Source of the DNA: UBA5336 sp038745855
GTDB taxonomy: Bacteria; Pseudomonadota; Alphaproteobacteria; Caulobacterales; Hyphomonadaceae
Reading direction: 5' to 3'
Length of the DNA stretch: 54,978 nucleotides
Assembly: GCA_038745855.1 (NCBI GenBank)
Contig: JBCDLC010000019.1
Span: 1-54,978 of the forward strand
The position numbers were made by a program, and so were the translations under genes. This document shows positions 25,177 through 34,043 of this stretch, piece after piece. Each line of letters opens with the position of its first letter. Within the stretch, counting starts at the first letter, position 1. The notes under the pieces are model-generated. The model was not told where the DNA came from. It was given only the letters and a program-made list of their open reading frames with translations, and did not search any database.

Positions 25177-27108
25177 ATGAATATGCGAAACTTGGTCATT
25201 TGGGGCCTTATCGGCGTGCTTTTTGTTGCCATGGTGGTGGCAATGCAGGGCAACGGAGCGCCTCGAGGCGCGACAGAAATGTCCTACTCGCGCGTGCTGA
25301 CGGAAGCGGATGCCGGAAATCTGAGGGGTGTGACGATCAGCGATACGCGGATCGAAGGCACCCTGAATGACGGAACCAAATTCTACGCTGAAAAAGGCCG
25401 GTACGATCCCGATCTTGGCGGCGCCCTCGCTGAGGATGGCGTCGAGGTGGCATACGAAAATGGCGACGGTGGCAGCGCTATCGGCGCGCTTCTCTTCAAC
25501 CTGCTGCCAGTCCTCGTAATCATAGGCGTCCTGTTCTTCATGATGAACCGCATGCAGGGCGGCGGTGGGCGCGGCGCCATGAGCTTTGGCAAGTCTCGCG
25601 CGCGTCTTCTCACTGAGAAGCACGGCCGGGTGACATTCGACGACGTTGCCGGTGTGGACGAGGCCAAGGAAGAGCTGCAGGAAGTGGTCGAGTTTCTGAA
25701 GGATCCGGCCAAATTCCAGCGCCTTGGCGGCAAAATTCCGAAGGGTGCGCTGCTTGTTGGACCTCCCGGTACCGGTAAGACTCTGATCGCACGGGCCGTG
25801 GCCGGTGAAGCAAACGTGCCGTTTTTCACGATCTCTGGTTCTGATTTCGTCGAGATGTTTGTGGGCGTTGGCGCTTCGCGCGTCCGGGACATGTTCGAGC
25901 AAGCCAAGCGCTCTGCACCGTGCATCATTTTCATCGACGAGATCGACGCCGTTGGACGGTCTCGGGGCGCAGGCCTTGGCGGCGGTAACGACGAACGCGA
26001 GCAGACCTTGAACCAACTCCTTGTTGAGATGGATGGCTTCGAAGCCAACGAGGGGATCATCATCATCGCGGCAACCAACCGTCCCGACGTGTTGGATCCG
26101 GCCCTGCTTCGTCCTGGACGTTTCGACCGGCAGGTTACCGTCGGCAACCCCGACATCATTGGCAGGGAGAAAATTCTCAAGGTTCACATGCGGAACGTAC
26201 CGCTGGCAAAGGATGTGAGCGCGAAAACGATCTCTCGTGGCACGCCGGGCTTCTCCGGTGCCGATCTGGCCAATCTTGTGAACGAGGCAGCACTTCTCGC
26301 AGCCCGCCGAGGCAAACGCGTCGTCGCGATGATAGAATTCGAGGACGCGAAAGATAAGGTCATGATGGGACCGGAGCGTCGCTCTATGGTAATGTCCGAC
26401 GACGAGAAGGCACTCACGGCTTGGCACGAGGCTGGACATGCCATCGTGGCGCTAAAGGTGCCAAAGGCGGATCCGGTTCACAAAGCTACTATCATTCCGC
26501 GTGGTCGCGCACTTGGAATGGTGATGCAGCTACCCCAGGACGATAAGCTCTCCATGTCGAAGATCGAGATGACGTCGCGTCTGGCCATCATGATGGGTGG
26601 TCGCGTGGCTGAGGAGCTTCGCTTCGGTGACGAGAATGTTACGGCCGGCGCCGCATCCGACATTCAGCAAGCGACCCGTCTGGCCCGTGCCATGGTCACC
26701 CGCTGGGGCTTCGCAGATGCAGTTGGTCCCGTCGACTATGGTGAAGACCAAGGCGAGGTCTTCCTTGGCCAGCAGCTCGTGCAGTCATCCCACGTATCGG
26801 AGGAAACGTCTCAGAAGATTGAGCTTGAAGTCCGCGACCTGATCCAGACCGGTATGGATGATGCACGCCGCATCATGACCGAGTACCGCGACGAGTGGTC
26901 TGCCATTGCAGAAGGCTTGCTAGAGTACGAGACGCTCACCGGACACGAAATAAACGATCTACTGCAAGGCAAGAAGCCGGAACGTCCCGACTTGGATGAT
27001 GACTCGGAAGGCCCTGCGTCAGCGGTTCCGGTCATCGGCAAAAAGCGACGCGGCGGCGAGGAAGGCTCTGGCGAGGCGGATATGTCGGGTCAGCCAAAGC
27101 CGGCCTGA
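25177..27108 (+). CDS. ftsH: ATP-dependent zinc metalloprotease FtsH
   Basis: A membrane AAA+ protease that degrades damaged membrane proteins and short-lived regulators. With the start at ATG 25177 the protein has 643 residues. Membrane helices are at about 5-22 and 102-123, flanking a periplasmic domain. The AAA domain has Walker A GPPGTGKT (195-202), FIDEIDAVG and the second-region-of-homology segment ATNRPDVLDPALLRPGRFDR. The zinc site HEAGH is at 417-421. A TTG at 25168 is in frame, but the ATG is better placed for AGGA upstream. TTGTAA (25093) and TAGAGT (25116), 17 bases apart, could form a promoter. A terminator follows. Confidence 0.98.
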   Translation: MNMRNLVIWGLIGVLFVAMVVAMQGNGAPRGATEMSYSRVLTEADAGNLRGVTISDTRIEGTLNDGTKFYAEKGRYDPDLGGALAEDGVEVAYENGDGGSAIGALLFNLLPVLVIIGVLFFMMNRMQGGGGRGAMSFGKSRARLLTEKHGRVTFDDVAGVDEAKEELQEVVEFLKDPAKFQRLGGKIPKGALLVGPPGTGKTLIARAVAGEANVPFFTISGSDFVEMFVGVGASRVRDMFEQAKRSAPCIIFIDEIDAVGRSRGAGLGGGNDEREQTLNQLLVEMDGFEANEGIIIIAATNRPDVLDPALLRPGRFDRQVTVGNPDIIGREKILKVHMRNVPLAKDVSAKTISRGTPGFSGADLANLVNEAALLAARRGKRVVAMIEFEDAKDKVMMGPERRSMVMSDDEKALTAWHEAGHAIVALKVPKADPVHKATIIPRGRALGMVMQLPQDDKLSMSKIEMTSRLAIMMGGRVAEELRFGDENVTAGAASDIQQATRLARAMVTRWGFADAVGPVDYGEDQGEVFLGQQLVQSSHVSEETSQKIELEVRDLIQTGMDDARRIMTEYRDEWSAIAEGLLEYETLTGHEINDLLQGKKPERPDLDDDSEGPASAVPVIGKKRRGGEEGSGEADMSGQPKPA

Positions 27109-27180
27109 TAAAGTTCGCTGCGGTTGGGTCCAAGCGAGCCGCGATACAGTGTGCTTGGTTGAGCCCCCTAAGCTGAATTT

Positions 27181-27216
27181 CGCCCGATCTCCCTTGGAGG
27201 TCGGGCGATTATTTTT
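27181..27216 (+). terminator. Rho-independent terminator after ftsH
   Basis: CGCCCGA (27181-27187) pairs perfectly with TCGGGCG (27201-27207) and is followed by ATTATTTTT. It lies 73 bases after the ftsH stop and ends the cpoB-tilS-ftsH unit. Confidence 0.85.
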
Positions 27217-27397
27217 GCATGAGACGAACGCAACCTTCACCGTGTTTCCGACCGGAGAAGCAGCAATCATTGGGACAGTGATGGCGTCTGCTCTGCCCGT
27301 AGATTGGTATTTGCTTAGCCCAGGGACATGGCCCAAATGAGAGTGAGGTTTCTTGAGGCGGTGACCAGCACCTCAAGCAGAACGGTAACCGATATGG

Positions 27398-28252
27398 ATG
27401 GCGCACATGGCATCTGACAACGACGGGACGGCCGATCAACCGAGAGGTCGTGTCCTCGTAGTGGCTGGCTCCGACAGTGGAGGCGCGGCCGGTATCCAGG
27501 CGGACATCAAGACCATCACGGCGCTGGGCGGTTATGCGATGACGGCGATCACTGCTGTGACCGCACAGAATACGGTCCGCGTACATGGGGTTTGGCCTAT
27601 GCCTCTGGAAGCCGTTTTCGCGCAATTCGACGTAACCTTGTCCGATATCGGAGCAGACGCGATCAAGACGGGCCTGCTTGGAGCGACACCCATGATTGAA
27701 GGGCTGGCCGAACGGTTCGCGGGACCTGCTTCCGGCATTCCGCGGGTCATTGATCCGGTGATGATCGCGTCCTCGGGTCAACGCTTGCTGGAAGAAAAAG
27801 CCGTCGATGCGATCCGGTCAATGCTGGTGCCAGGAGCGGCATTGGTGACCCCGAACGCGCCGGAAGCCGAGATCTTGACAGGCAAAGTCGTTGAGAGCGT
27901 CGACGGGCAACGCCGGGCGGCAGAGCGTCTGCTTGAGGGCGGGGCTTTAGGCGCGCTGGTCAAGGGTGCGCATGTCTCGGGGGACGTGATTGTCGACGTT
28001 CTTCAGACCCATGACGGCGAGTGGCTGTTCGAAGGATCACGTCTCGTCACGCGAGCCGACCATGGCACTGGGTGCACGCTGGCCTCAGCCTGCGCAGCGC
28101 ATATCGCCCACGGTGAAGCAGTCCCTGACGCCGTGGAGCGGGCTCGGCTCTTCCTTCGCGGCGGGTTGGAACACGCCGAAGCCCTCGGTGCTGGACGCGG
28201 TCCTGTAAATCACGGCTGGCAAATTCAAAAAAGCTTATCGCGTCCTGATTGA
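27398..28252 (+). CDS. thiD: Hydroxymethylpyrimidine/phosphomethylpyrimidine kinase
   Basis: Phosphorylates HMP and HMP-phosphate in thiamine synthesis. The 284-residue protein has GSDSGGAAGIQADIKTITAL and AITAVTAQNT at the substrate site, IKTGLLG, VIDPVMIASSG, and DHGTGCTLASA at the phosphate-binding anion hole and catalytic Cys/Asp region. ATG 27398 is used; a second ATG three codons later is possible, and no Shine-Dalgarno is strong. A 7-bp stem-loop (CTTGAGG/CCTCAAG, 27352-27377) lies just upstream. It is not a TPP riboswitch by its sequence. The gene is convergent with ctrA. Confidence 0.94.
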   Translation: MAHMASDNDGTADQPRGRVLVVAGSDSGGAAGIQADIKTITALGGYAMTAITAVTAQNTVRVHGVWPMPLEAVFAQFDVTLSDIGADAIKTGLLGATPMIEGLAERFAGPASGIPRVIDPVMIASSGQRLLEEKAVDAIRSMLVPGAALVTPNAPEAEILTGKVVESVDGQRRAAERLLEGGALGALVKGAHVSGDVIVDVLQTHDGEWLFEGSRLVTRADHGTGCTLASACAAHIAHGEAVPDAVERARLFLRGGLEHAEALGAGRGPVNHGWQIQKSLSRPD

Positions 28253-28368
28253 CGTGATTGAGCGTATCGTGCGCAGGCGTGCGAAACTCGAGTGATACTA
28301 ATGAAAAGCCCCGACGCTCTTCAACATCAGGGCCATTCATCGGGATGTACGTGCGGGGAGCGCTTGGG

Positions 28369-29082
28369 TCAGGCCGCGATCTCAACGTCCTTGTTCGCTT
28401 TTTCGGGTTTCGGATCGCGCAACACATAGCCGCGCCCCCAAACCGTTTCGATGTAGTGATTGCCGTTCGTCGCTTTCGCCAGCTTTTTCCGAAGCTTGCA
28501 AATGAACACATCAATGATCTTGAGTTCGGGCTCGTCCATGCCGCCATAGAGGTGGTTTAGGAACATCTCCTTGGTGAGCGTTGTGCCCTTCCGCAGCGAG
28601 AGCAGCTCGAACATCTGGTATTCCTTACCGGTCAAGTGGACGCGATCGTTGTCCACTTCCACGGTTTTCGCGTCCAGGTTTACCAGTATCTCGCCGGTGC
28701 GGATGACGCTTTCGGCATGGCCCTTAGAGCGACGGACGATGGCTGTGATCCGGGCGATCAGTTCGTCCTTATTGAAGGGCTTTGTCAGATAGTCATCCGC
28801 GCCGAAGCCGAGCGTCTTGACCTTGGCTTCTATATCAGGGTTGCCAGACAGTATCATGACTGGTGTGTTCACGCGGCTCATACGAAGTTGCTTGAGCACC
28901 TCATAGCCCGAGATATCGGGCAGGGTCAGATCAAGGACGATGATATCGTATTCATAGATCTTCCCAAGATCGACACCTTCTTCGCCTAGATCGGTAATGT
29001 AGATATTGAAACCAGCGGCCTTCAGCATCAGTTCGATGCTCCTGGCGACGGCACTGTCATCCTCAACGAGAAGGACCCGCAT
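28369..29082 (-). CDS. ctrA: Cell cycle transcriptional regulator CtrA
   Basis: An OmpR-family response regulator that controls replication initiation, division and flagellar genes in alphaproteobacteria. The 237-residue protein has the receiver start MRVLLVEDDSAVARSIELML, phospho-acceptor Asp51 in LDLTLPD, Lys in KPFNKDEL, and the DNA-binding domain with LTGKEYQMFELLSLRKGTTL and IIDVFICKLRKKL, nearly invariant in CtrA. It ends in Ala-Ala, like the ClpXP-degradable Caulobacter protein. The neighbours flhG, flhF, cheR, cheY and chpT belong to processes CtrA controls or depends on. Confidence 0.98.
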   Translation of the reverse strand: MRVLLVEDDSAVARSIELMLKAAGFNIYITDLGEEGVDLGKIYEYDIIVLDLTLPDISGYEVLKQLRMSRVNTPVMILSGNPDIEAKVKTLGFGADDYLTKPFNKDELIARITAIVRRSKGHAESVIRTGEILVNLDAKTVEVDNDRVHLTGKEYQMFELLSLRKGTTLTKEMFLNHLYGGMDEPELKIIDVFICKLRKKLAKATNGNHYIETVWGRGYVLRDPKPEKANKDVEIAA

Positions 29083-29165
29083 CTCTTAATCTCCCGAATC
29101 ACATTCGCGGCAGTCCTAGGCCGCTTCGTTAACCAATGTGACCCTAATTCTCAGGTCTTAACAAG
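29083..29165 (-). promoter_or_regulatory. ctrA upstream region with a GANTC methylation site
   Basis: GAATC at 29096-29100, a CcrM-type GANTC site, lies 14 bases before the ctrA start. Half-sites resembling the CtrA motif occur at 29129-29133 (TTAAC, within the palindrome GTTAAC) and 29158-29162 (TTAAC). No full TTAA-N7-TTAAC site is present. In Caulobacter, methylation of a GANTC site in the ctrA promoter times transcription; a similar role here is inference. Confidence 0.35.
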
Positions 29166-29306
29166 TAATGTAGTTGTACGGATTATTTGATACGATACTG
29201 CAATAATGATGCGCTAAGTTGCTTCGTCTCGAGTGTCCAGACAAAACCGCAAGTTTTCGATGAAAGATAGGGAGTATTACACGCTCTCTGCGCGCTGTTT
29301 CGATCA

Positions 29307-30152
29307 TCAGTGTCCCAATGGTACGGATATTGATGAGCCATCGCCGATTAGCGCATGGGCTATCGCGATCGTATCCTGGATAGCCTGGGACCCTGGATCT
29401 GCGGAAATCAAGGTCTTCTGCCCGCGGATAGCCTCGCGTACCTGAGCGTCCCTCAGAACGACCCCAGCCAACAGCGGCCGAAAGCCAAGAAACTTCTGAC
29501 ATGCCCTGGCCATGCCTTCGTAGGCTTTCTGGCCACTCGCCCGGTCATCGGCCTGGTTAATGGCAATCACCGGTTCGACATTGGGCGCATACCCCCGGAG
29601 CACCTTGATGAACGCATAGGCATCGGTCATCGAGGTTGGCTCCTCGGTGATAACCATCAGGGCCTTGTCGGCCGCGCGCGCCAGACGCATACAATTCGTC
29701 TCGATCCCGGCACCAAGGTCCAGAATGACCTGATCATAGCGTAAAGCCATAGCCGACACGCCGGCAGCCAAGCGCGCAACGTCATCTGGTGGCAACTCTG
29801 CCAATGCACCTGATCCTGACCGGCCCGGCAGCACATCAAAACCGCCGCGGCCTGGACCACCATCCACAGCGGTGACGGCATCATCCAGATCGACCCAACC
29901 CGACATCACGGCGGCGAGATCGGTCTCTGGGGCGATGCCTAATTGAACGTCCACATTCGCAAGGCCAAGGTCGCCGTCCACCAATAGAGTTCGCTTCCCG
30001 GCCTGCGCAAACGCACTAGCCAACGTGATGGACATGAAGGTTTTACCAACGCCGCCCTTGCCAGATGCGACAGCGATAATCGACGCCGGAGCAACCCGGC
30101 GCTGGGGTGCAGCAGGTTGTCGATCGGCGGATTTCCCGAACATGAAGTTCAT
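29307..30152 (-). CDS. flhG: MinD/ParA-family ATPase FlhG (flagellar number regulator)
   Basis: A 281-residue P-loop ATPase with the deviant Walker A GKGGVGKT at residues 31-38, LLVDGDLGLANVDVQLGI (the FlhG/FleN-type A' segment) and VILDLGAGIETNCMRLA as Walker B. The family restricts flagellar number by acting on FlhF. Its start codon overlaps the flhF stop by one base (TAATG), so the pair is co-translated. MinD is the alternative, but linkage to flhF favours FlhG. ctrA lies 224 bases downstream on the same strand. Confidence 0.88.
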   Translation of the reverse strand: MNFMFGKSADRQPAAPQRRVAPASIIAVASGKGGVGKTFMSITLASAFAQAGKRTLLVDGDLGLANVDVQLGIAPETDLAAVMSGWVDLDDAVTAVDGGPGRGGFDVLPGRSGSGALAELPPDDVARLAAGVSAMALRYDQVILDLGAGIETNCMRLARAADKALMVITEEPTSMTDAYAFIKVLRGYAPNVEPVIAINQADDRASGQKAYEGMARACQKFLGFRPLLAGVVLRDAQVREAIRGQKTLISADPGSQAIQDTIAIAHALIGDGSSISVPLGH

Positions 30153-31162
30153 TATGCTGCCCCCTTCAGAAGGACCTGTCCCGGTGCGTCCTCGGTTAGG
30201 AGAGCCGCTAACCGCTCGGGCCCAGCCGGCACTAAGCCGCTTCCAATAAAAGGCGTTGCAGACAGGTGCGAAAAGACTATGCCAGCCCCCGAAAGCGCTG
30301 CGACGACAGGCCCACGTCGGCGTACGACATCGAGCTTGGTGACAATGGCCCGACGGACGCCAGCCCGCGCGAAAGCTCCAGCCGCGTCGGCCAACTCATG
30401 GGCATGACCTTCCGCGGAAACCACGAGCACAGGCTCAGCATCAACGGTCGTAAGCAAATCGGACAACCGGGCCATATCGCCGGGATCAGTGCTCACGATG
30501 GCTGGAAGGTCTATCACGCAGCGGCGCCCACTGGTCCGTTGTGCACGAAATTGGGAGAACAGGGCATCAGGCGTTTTCGCGACCCGGATCTGACCAGCCT
30601 CATCCGGAAGGAAGGCTGCAAGCTGTTCTTTCCCGGCCGTATCGTCGAAATCGGCAGCCAACGGCGTTAATTGGCGCCGTGCGAGGGCCGCTCGCCTGGT
30701 CAGCTTTGCCGCTACGGATGTACGTCCATGACCCGGCGCACCAATCAGCAAAACGTCCCGGCACGGACGGATCGGAAGTGGATCGAACCGGCAAAGTAGA
30801 TCCAGCCCGCAGGTTAATGCCAACCGGGGATCGGAAAACCGCCTCCCAGCGATCTCAGCCGTGCAAACATCGCTAACCTTTCGGGCGAATGTCGCTGGCG
30901 CCCCATGCCAGGACAGGGCGTCGCGCACCCTTGCTCGCACGGGGTCTTCGCTCGCTGCAGGGTTATGATCGCCCGCGTGCCTGTTCAGGAAAAACGGGGT
31001 ATCGCCTCGCGCACTACCGCCCATCTTTTCAGTGGCTGCCCGAACTTCGACGCCCGCATCGGTCTCCCGTTCCGATAGAATGACAGCATCGTTTCCCAAC
31101 TCGGCGAATACGGCAGCTTTGGCTGCGTCTAGGGTTGGAGCGGAGAAACTCTTCATGCGCAT
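30152..31162 (-). CDS. flhF: FlhF-like SRP-type GTPase with a degenerate P-loop
   Basis: A 336-residue protein with the FlhF N-terminus (MRMKSFSAPTLDAAKAAVFA, ELGNDAVILSERE) and a C-terminal NG domain. The P-loop at residues 141-148 reads GAPGHGRT, with arginine in place of the invariant Walker lysine. The G3 region reads VIDLPAI instead of the usual DTAGR. TKLD (G4, 275-278) is kept. FlhF marks the pole where a flagellum is built. The substitutions suggest weak or absent GTP hydrolysis, perhaps leaving a scaffold role; that is inference. The start could be 31162 or 31156. It is coupled to flhG. Confidence 0.82.
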   Translation of the reverse strand: MRMKSFSAPTLDAAKAAVFAELGNDAVILSERETDAGVEVRAATEKMGGSARGDTPFFLNRHAGDHNPAASEDPVRARVRDALSWHGAPATFARKVSDVCTAEIAGRRFSDPRLALTCGLDLLCRFDPLPIRPCRDVLLIGAPGHGRTSVAAKLTRRAALARRQLTPLAADFDDTAGKEQLAAFLPDEAGQIRVAKTPDALFSQFRAQRTSGRRCVIDLPAIVSTDPGDMARLSDLLTTVDAEPVLVVSAEGHAHELADAAGAFARAGVRRAIVTKLDVVRRRGPVVAALSGAGIVFSHLSATPFIGSGLVPAGPERLAALLTEDAPGQVLLKGAA

Positions 31163-31301
31163 CGTGGCGGCTCGCCTTTGCTGATACAACCTCCGGCCAG
31201 AATCATGTGACCCCACCTTACGGCCAAGCGTTAGGGGTATTCAGCCTGCTGTTGGTTAAAAAAGCGTGCGGCAGTCTTAGGGGTTCACAACCTTTTACAG
31301 G

Positions 31302-32144
31302 TCATGCGGCCACGGTCCGAGCGATTGCTTCGGGCCGTTGCCAACCGCCGCGAACCACACGTGACGGGGTGACAGCCGTCGTGGTGCCGGACAGCGTTTC
31401 GCCATGGCCAAGCATCAGCACTCCGTCGGGATTAAGCTGTGCGGCCAGCCGATCCGCCACCGCAACGCGGGTAGCAGAAGCCATGTCTGACAGAACATGG
31501 CGACAGAAAATCACGTCGAACTGACCGAGCACAGCGGCGTCATCGAGGAGATTTTGTACGCGGAAACTCACCGCATTTCTGAGCGCTTCCGATATGCGCC
31601 ACGATCCTGTCTCGAGCCTTTGGAAATGGGTCATCAAGCGGTGGATCGACAAGCCTCGCTGGACGTCATAGTGCCCGAAAATCCCGTCGCGTGCCTGTTC
31701 TGTCATCCGGCGGCTGATATCAGTCGACAGGAGATCGATGCGCGCGCCCGACAGGCCCGAGTCGCCGCTGAGCTCCACTAACCGGAGTGCGAGGGAGTAC
31801 GCCTCCTGTCCGGTACCGCCGCCCGCAATCCAGATCTTGAGACGGCCTGATTTCGTCGCCTTCAGCCTCGCGGGTAGAACATCCCTGACAATTCGTTCGA
31901 GCGCATCCCGTTCGCGGAAAAACCATGTCGTACGCGCCAGCAACGCGGCGGCAATTTCAGCTTCGAAGACGGGATTTGGCCGGGCTTTCAGGCACGAAAC
32001 CAGATCATCGGTTGATGCAAACCCTTCTCGCCGCACGAGGTTGGCTAGCCTCGCATCCACGAGATATGCCTTGGACGGTGTCAGGTCTTGTCCCGTCTCC
32101 CGTTGCGCAAGAGCGGCAAGCATTTCAAAGCTGCTCTCGAGCAT
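31302..32144 (-). CDS. cheR: CheR-type protein-glutamate methyltransferase
   Basis: A 280-residue SAM-dependent methyltransferase of chemotaxis receptors. The N-terminal CheR domain (FEMLAALAQRETGQDLTPSK, YLVDARLANLVRREGF) is followed by the catalytic domain with IWIAGGGTGQEAYSLALRLV (SAM-binding), STDISRRMTEQARDGIFG and FDVIFCRHVL. ATG 32144 has GGAGG 4 bases upstream. No receptor or CheA is near, so it may act on other targets in the ChpT/CtrA neighbourhood. It is downstream of a CheY-like gene in the same direction. Confidence 0.92.
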   Translation of the reverse strand: MLESSFEMLAALAQRETGQDLTPSKAYLVDARLANLVRREGFASTDDLVSCLKARPNPVFEAEIAAALLARTTWFFRERDALERIVRDVLPARLKATKSGRLKIWIAGGGTGQEAYSLALRLVELSGDSGLSGARIDLLSTDISRRMTEQARDGIFGHYDVQRGLSIHRLMTHFQRLETGSWRISEALRNAVSFRVQNLLDDAAVLGQFDVIFCRHVLSDMASATRVAVADRLAAQLNPDGVLMLGHGETLSGTTTAVTPSRVVRGGWQRPEAIARTVAA

Positions 32145-32203
32145 GGGGCCTCCGTATCGCATGCATCGGCGGAAAGTCCGCCGTCAATTCCGTTAACAAA
32201 TTG

Positions 32204-32569
32204 TCAAAGAAGGCCCGCCTCGGCGAATTTGCTCTCGATAATATCCGCGTCAAACGGCTTGATGATAAACTCGTTTGCGCCGGACCGTACGGCTTCTGCG
32301 ATGTGATCGGAATCGTTCTCTGTCGAGCAGAATACGACGATCGGCTTGTTTCCCTCTTCTTCCAAGCGAAGCGCACGTAGGAAATCGATCCCGTTCATGA
32401 CAGGCATATTCCAATCGAGCAGGACGGCATCGGGCATGGCATTGCGGCAAAGAGTGAGGGCCTCCGCGCCATCCGCGGCTTCTTCAACCTTGAAGTCGAG
32501 ATCTTCGATGATGCGGCTCGCCACTCTTCGGACAACGCGAGAGTCATCTACAACCAAGCAACGTCTCAT
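32204..32569 (-). CDS. Single-domain response regulator (CheY-like)
   Basis: A receiver-only protein of about 121 residues: CLVVDDSRVVRRVASRII with the acidic pocket, phospho-acceptor Asp in VLLDWNMPVMNG, Ser/Thr in VVFCSTEND, and Lys in FIIKPFDADI. ATG 32569 is preferred over an upstream GTG at 32608. Its place between chpT and cheR is typical for alphaproteobacteria; it may receive phosphate from the ChpT pathway or a CheA. The exact CheY paralogue cannot be told from sequence. Confidence 0.9.
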   Translation of the reverse strand: MRRCLVVDDSRVVRRVASRIIEDLDFKVEEAADGAEALTLCRNAMPDAVLLDWNMPVMNGIDFLRALRLEEEGNKPIVVFCSTENDSDHIAEAVRSGANEFIIKPFDADIIESKFAEAGLL

Positions 32570-32644
32570 CTGAGCCAATCCCTCTTCTGACGATAGGCTC
32601 TCTGTCACCCGATCCCCTTAAGAAAATCCTTCAAACCCCTCCGA

Positions 32645-33289
32645 TTAACCTTCGGCGCGAATACCCATGCAGCTCACTGTCACTTGTTCGTCGCCTACGG
32701 CTGTTGCGGCAATCCGAGCGCCAAGGTTGTCGGCAATCATCCTTGCAAAAAGCGGCTGAATGGTACGCGCGGACCAACCATCCTCTGGCTCTGTTCCCTC
32801 AATAGCCGCAGTGACATGGGGATTGACCCGAGCCCGCATTCCTCGAGCAGAAACAGTGATCTGCAAGCCCTCGGACGCATTGCGTATCTTCACGCCAATA
32901 ACCCCGCCGCGGGGGAGAGAATCGATCCCGATAAGAACAAGGTTCATCATGAGCCGGGCGTGGGAAAAGCTGAGGTGGTCGGCCTCGATATCCCATTCGA
33001 TGCTGGGCTTGTGGGTGGCTGCAAAACCCTCTGTCAGGCGTTTGGCCTCGTGGATATCTGCAGCGCCATCGCTCAGTCCGATTGTTCCATAGGCATAACG
33101 CAGGAATTCGATGCGTGCGGCCGCGTCGGCTGCCCCTTTATGCAGCAACTCCTCAGCAGAGGCCCGCATTTCAGGGTCGTTTGGATCGTTGATCAGGTCG
33201 AGGGCGGAGGTGACCGAAGACACCGGGGAAACCACATCATGGCAGATGCGGGACGCCACATACGCGGTAAGCAAGGCTGGTTCGATCAT
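32645..33289 (-). CDS. chpT: Histidine phosphotransferase ChpT
   Basis: A 214-residue phosphotransferase that passes phosphate from the hybrid kinase CckA to CtrA and CpdR. The N-terminal dimerisation helix carries the phospho-histidine in ASRICHDVVSPVSSV (His17), and a degenerate ATPase-like domain follows (LSFSHARLMMNLVLIGIDSL, then LFARMIADNLGARI). ATG 33289 has GGGAG 7 bases upstream. Its presence a few kilobases from ctrA places the two ends of the phosphorelay in one neighbourhood. Confidence 0.92.
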   Translation of the reverse strand: MIEPALLTAYVASRICHDVVSPVSSVTSALDLINDPNDPEMRASAEELLHKGAADAAARIEFLRYAYGTIGLSDGAADIHEAKRLTEGFAATHKPSIEWDIEADHLSFSHARLMMNLVLIGIDSLPRGGVIGVKIRNASEGLQITVSARGMRARVNPHVTAAIEGTEPEDGWSARTIQPLFARMIADNLGARIAATAVGDEQVTVSCMGIRAEG

Positions 33290-33381
33290 CTGACTTCTCC
33301 CATGGCGTACAACGCCATTCATCGATTGGGGACAGTATCAGATTCGAGGTCGTTCGCCCCCCGCCAATGGGGCCGCGCCGA

Positions 33382-33690
33382 TCAGGACGGAGAATCGTCG
33401 TCGGGCCGGTCGAGATTATCGTAGCCATTGCGCGCGCTATAAAAGGTAAGGAAGAACAGACCTCCAGCCACAGCAATACTCATGAGGGCGCCCATCGCGT
33501 ACGCAAACCAACCGACCACACCAATACTGCTGCTAAGGCCGGAATTCATCTGAAAAACGGCCACGAAAACACCAACCGTCACTAGCACGGCCGTAATCGC
33601 GAGAATCCAATCGGTCCGACTCACCGGACACACCGTTCCCGTCGCACGCCGATGGAAGTCATTGTTTTCGTTCCCAACGACCCCGCTCAT
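33382..33690 (-). CDS. Small two-helix membrane protein in the YdbH operon, unknown function
   Basis: A protein of up to 102 residues with two predicted membrane helices (DWILAITAVLVTVGVFVAVF and FAYAMGALMSIAVAGGLFFL) and an acidic C-terminus (LDRPDDDSPS). The ATG at 33690 lies inside the end of ydbL (32-base overlap); a GTG at 33624 would give an 80-residue version without overlap. It has no family that I recognise. It is transcribed after ydbH, ynbE and ydbL and before chpT, so it could be an inner-membrane partner of the YdbH system or an unrelated passenger. Confidence 0.7.
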   Translation of the reverse strand: MSGVVGNENNDFHRRATGTVCPVSRTDWILAITAVLVTVGVFVAVFQMNSGLSSSIGVVGWFAYAMGALMSIAVAGGLFFLTFYSARNGYDNLDRPDDDSPS

Positions 33691-34024
33691 TCATGTAGAA
33701 TTGCCCCTGGGGCGCCCGGGCAATCTGCTTCTCGGCTGTCACCCGTGCGACCTGCTCAGTGGTGGTGTCTGTATCGGAAGCCAACTCATCATAGACAGCC
33801 CGCCGTTTGGCATTGATCTCCTGGACCTGACGCCGAAGGCTCCGATCTGCAGGGCCATTCTCCACAAAGCCCAGGTAACCGTCGATGCGTTCGCCGACGA
33901 CGCCTGCTTGTTTTGCCGATGAAATGGTCGACCCTTGCGCTTCGGCTTGGGGGCCGATCTTACCCACAAGCATGGATGCCGCGCCGATGGCCACGAGGGC
34001 AAAAACACGAAACATCAACGTCAT
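33659..34024 (-). CDS. ydbL: YdbL-family periplasmic protein (DUF1318)
   Basis: A 121-residue secreted protein with a signal peptide (FRVFALVAIGAASMLVGKIG, cleavage near AEAQ). The body is the YdbL core: SAKQAGVVGERIDGYLGFVE, then RRQVQEINAKRRAVYDELAS, ending in the conserved GQFYMNERGRWERK. In E. coli YdbL is thought to help the YdbH-YnbE pair that forms an envelope-spanning lipid bridge. AAGGAG lies 6 bases before ATG 34024. It is 19 bases after ynbE. Confidence 0.92.
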   Translation of the reverse strand: MTLMFRVFALVAIGAASMLVGKIGPQAEAQGSTISSAKQAGVVGERIDGYLGFVENGPADRSLRRQVQEINAKRRAVYDELASDTDTTTEQVARVTAEKQIARAPQGQFYMNERGRWERKQ

Positions 34025-34043
34025 GGTGAGCTCCTTGGCGTAA

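Noticed and set aside
27340..27397. Possible TPP riboswitch before thiD
   Set aside because: A 7-bp stem-loop is present, but the conserved thi-box sequences are absent and the leader is too short.
29083..29306. Full CtrA binding site upstream of ctrA
   Set aside because: Only TTAAC half-sites are present; none has the TTAA-N7-TTAAC spacing.
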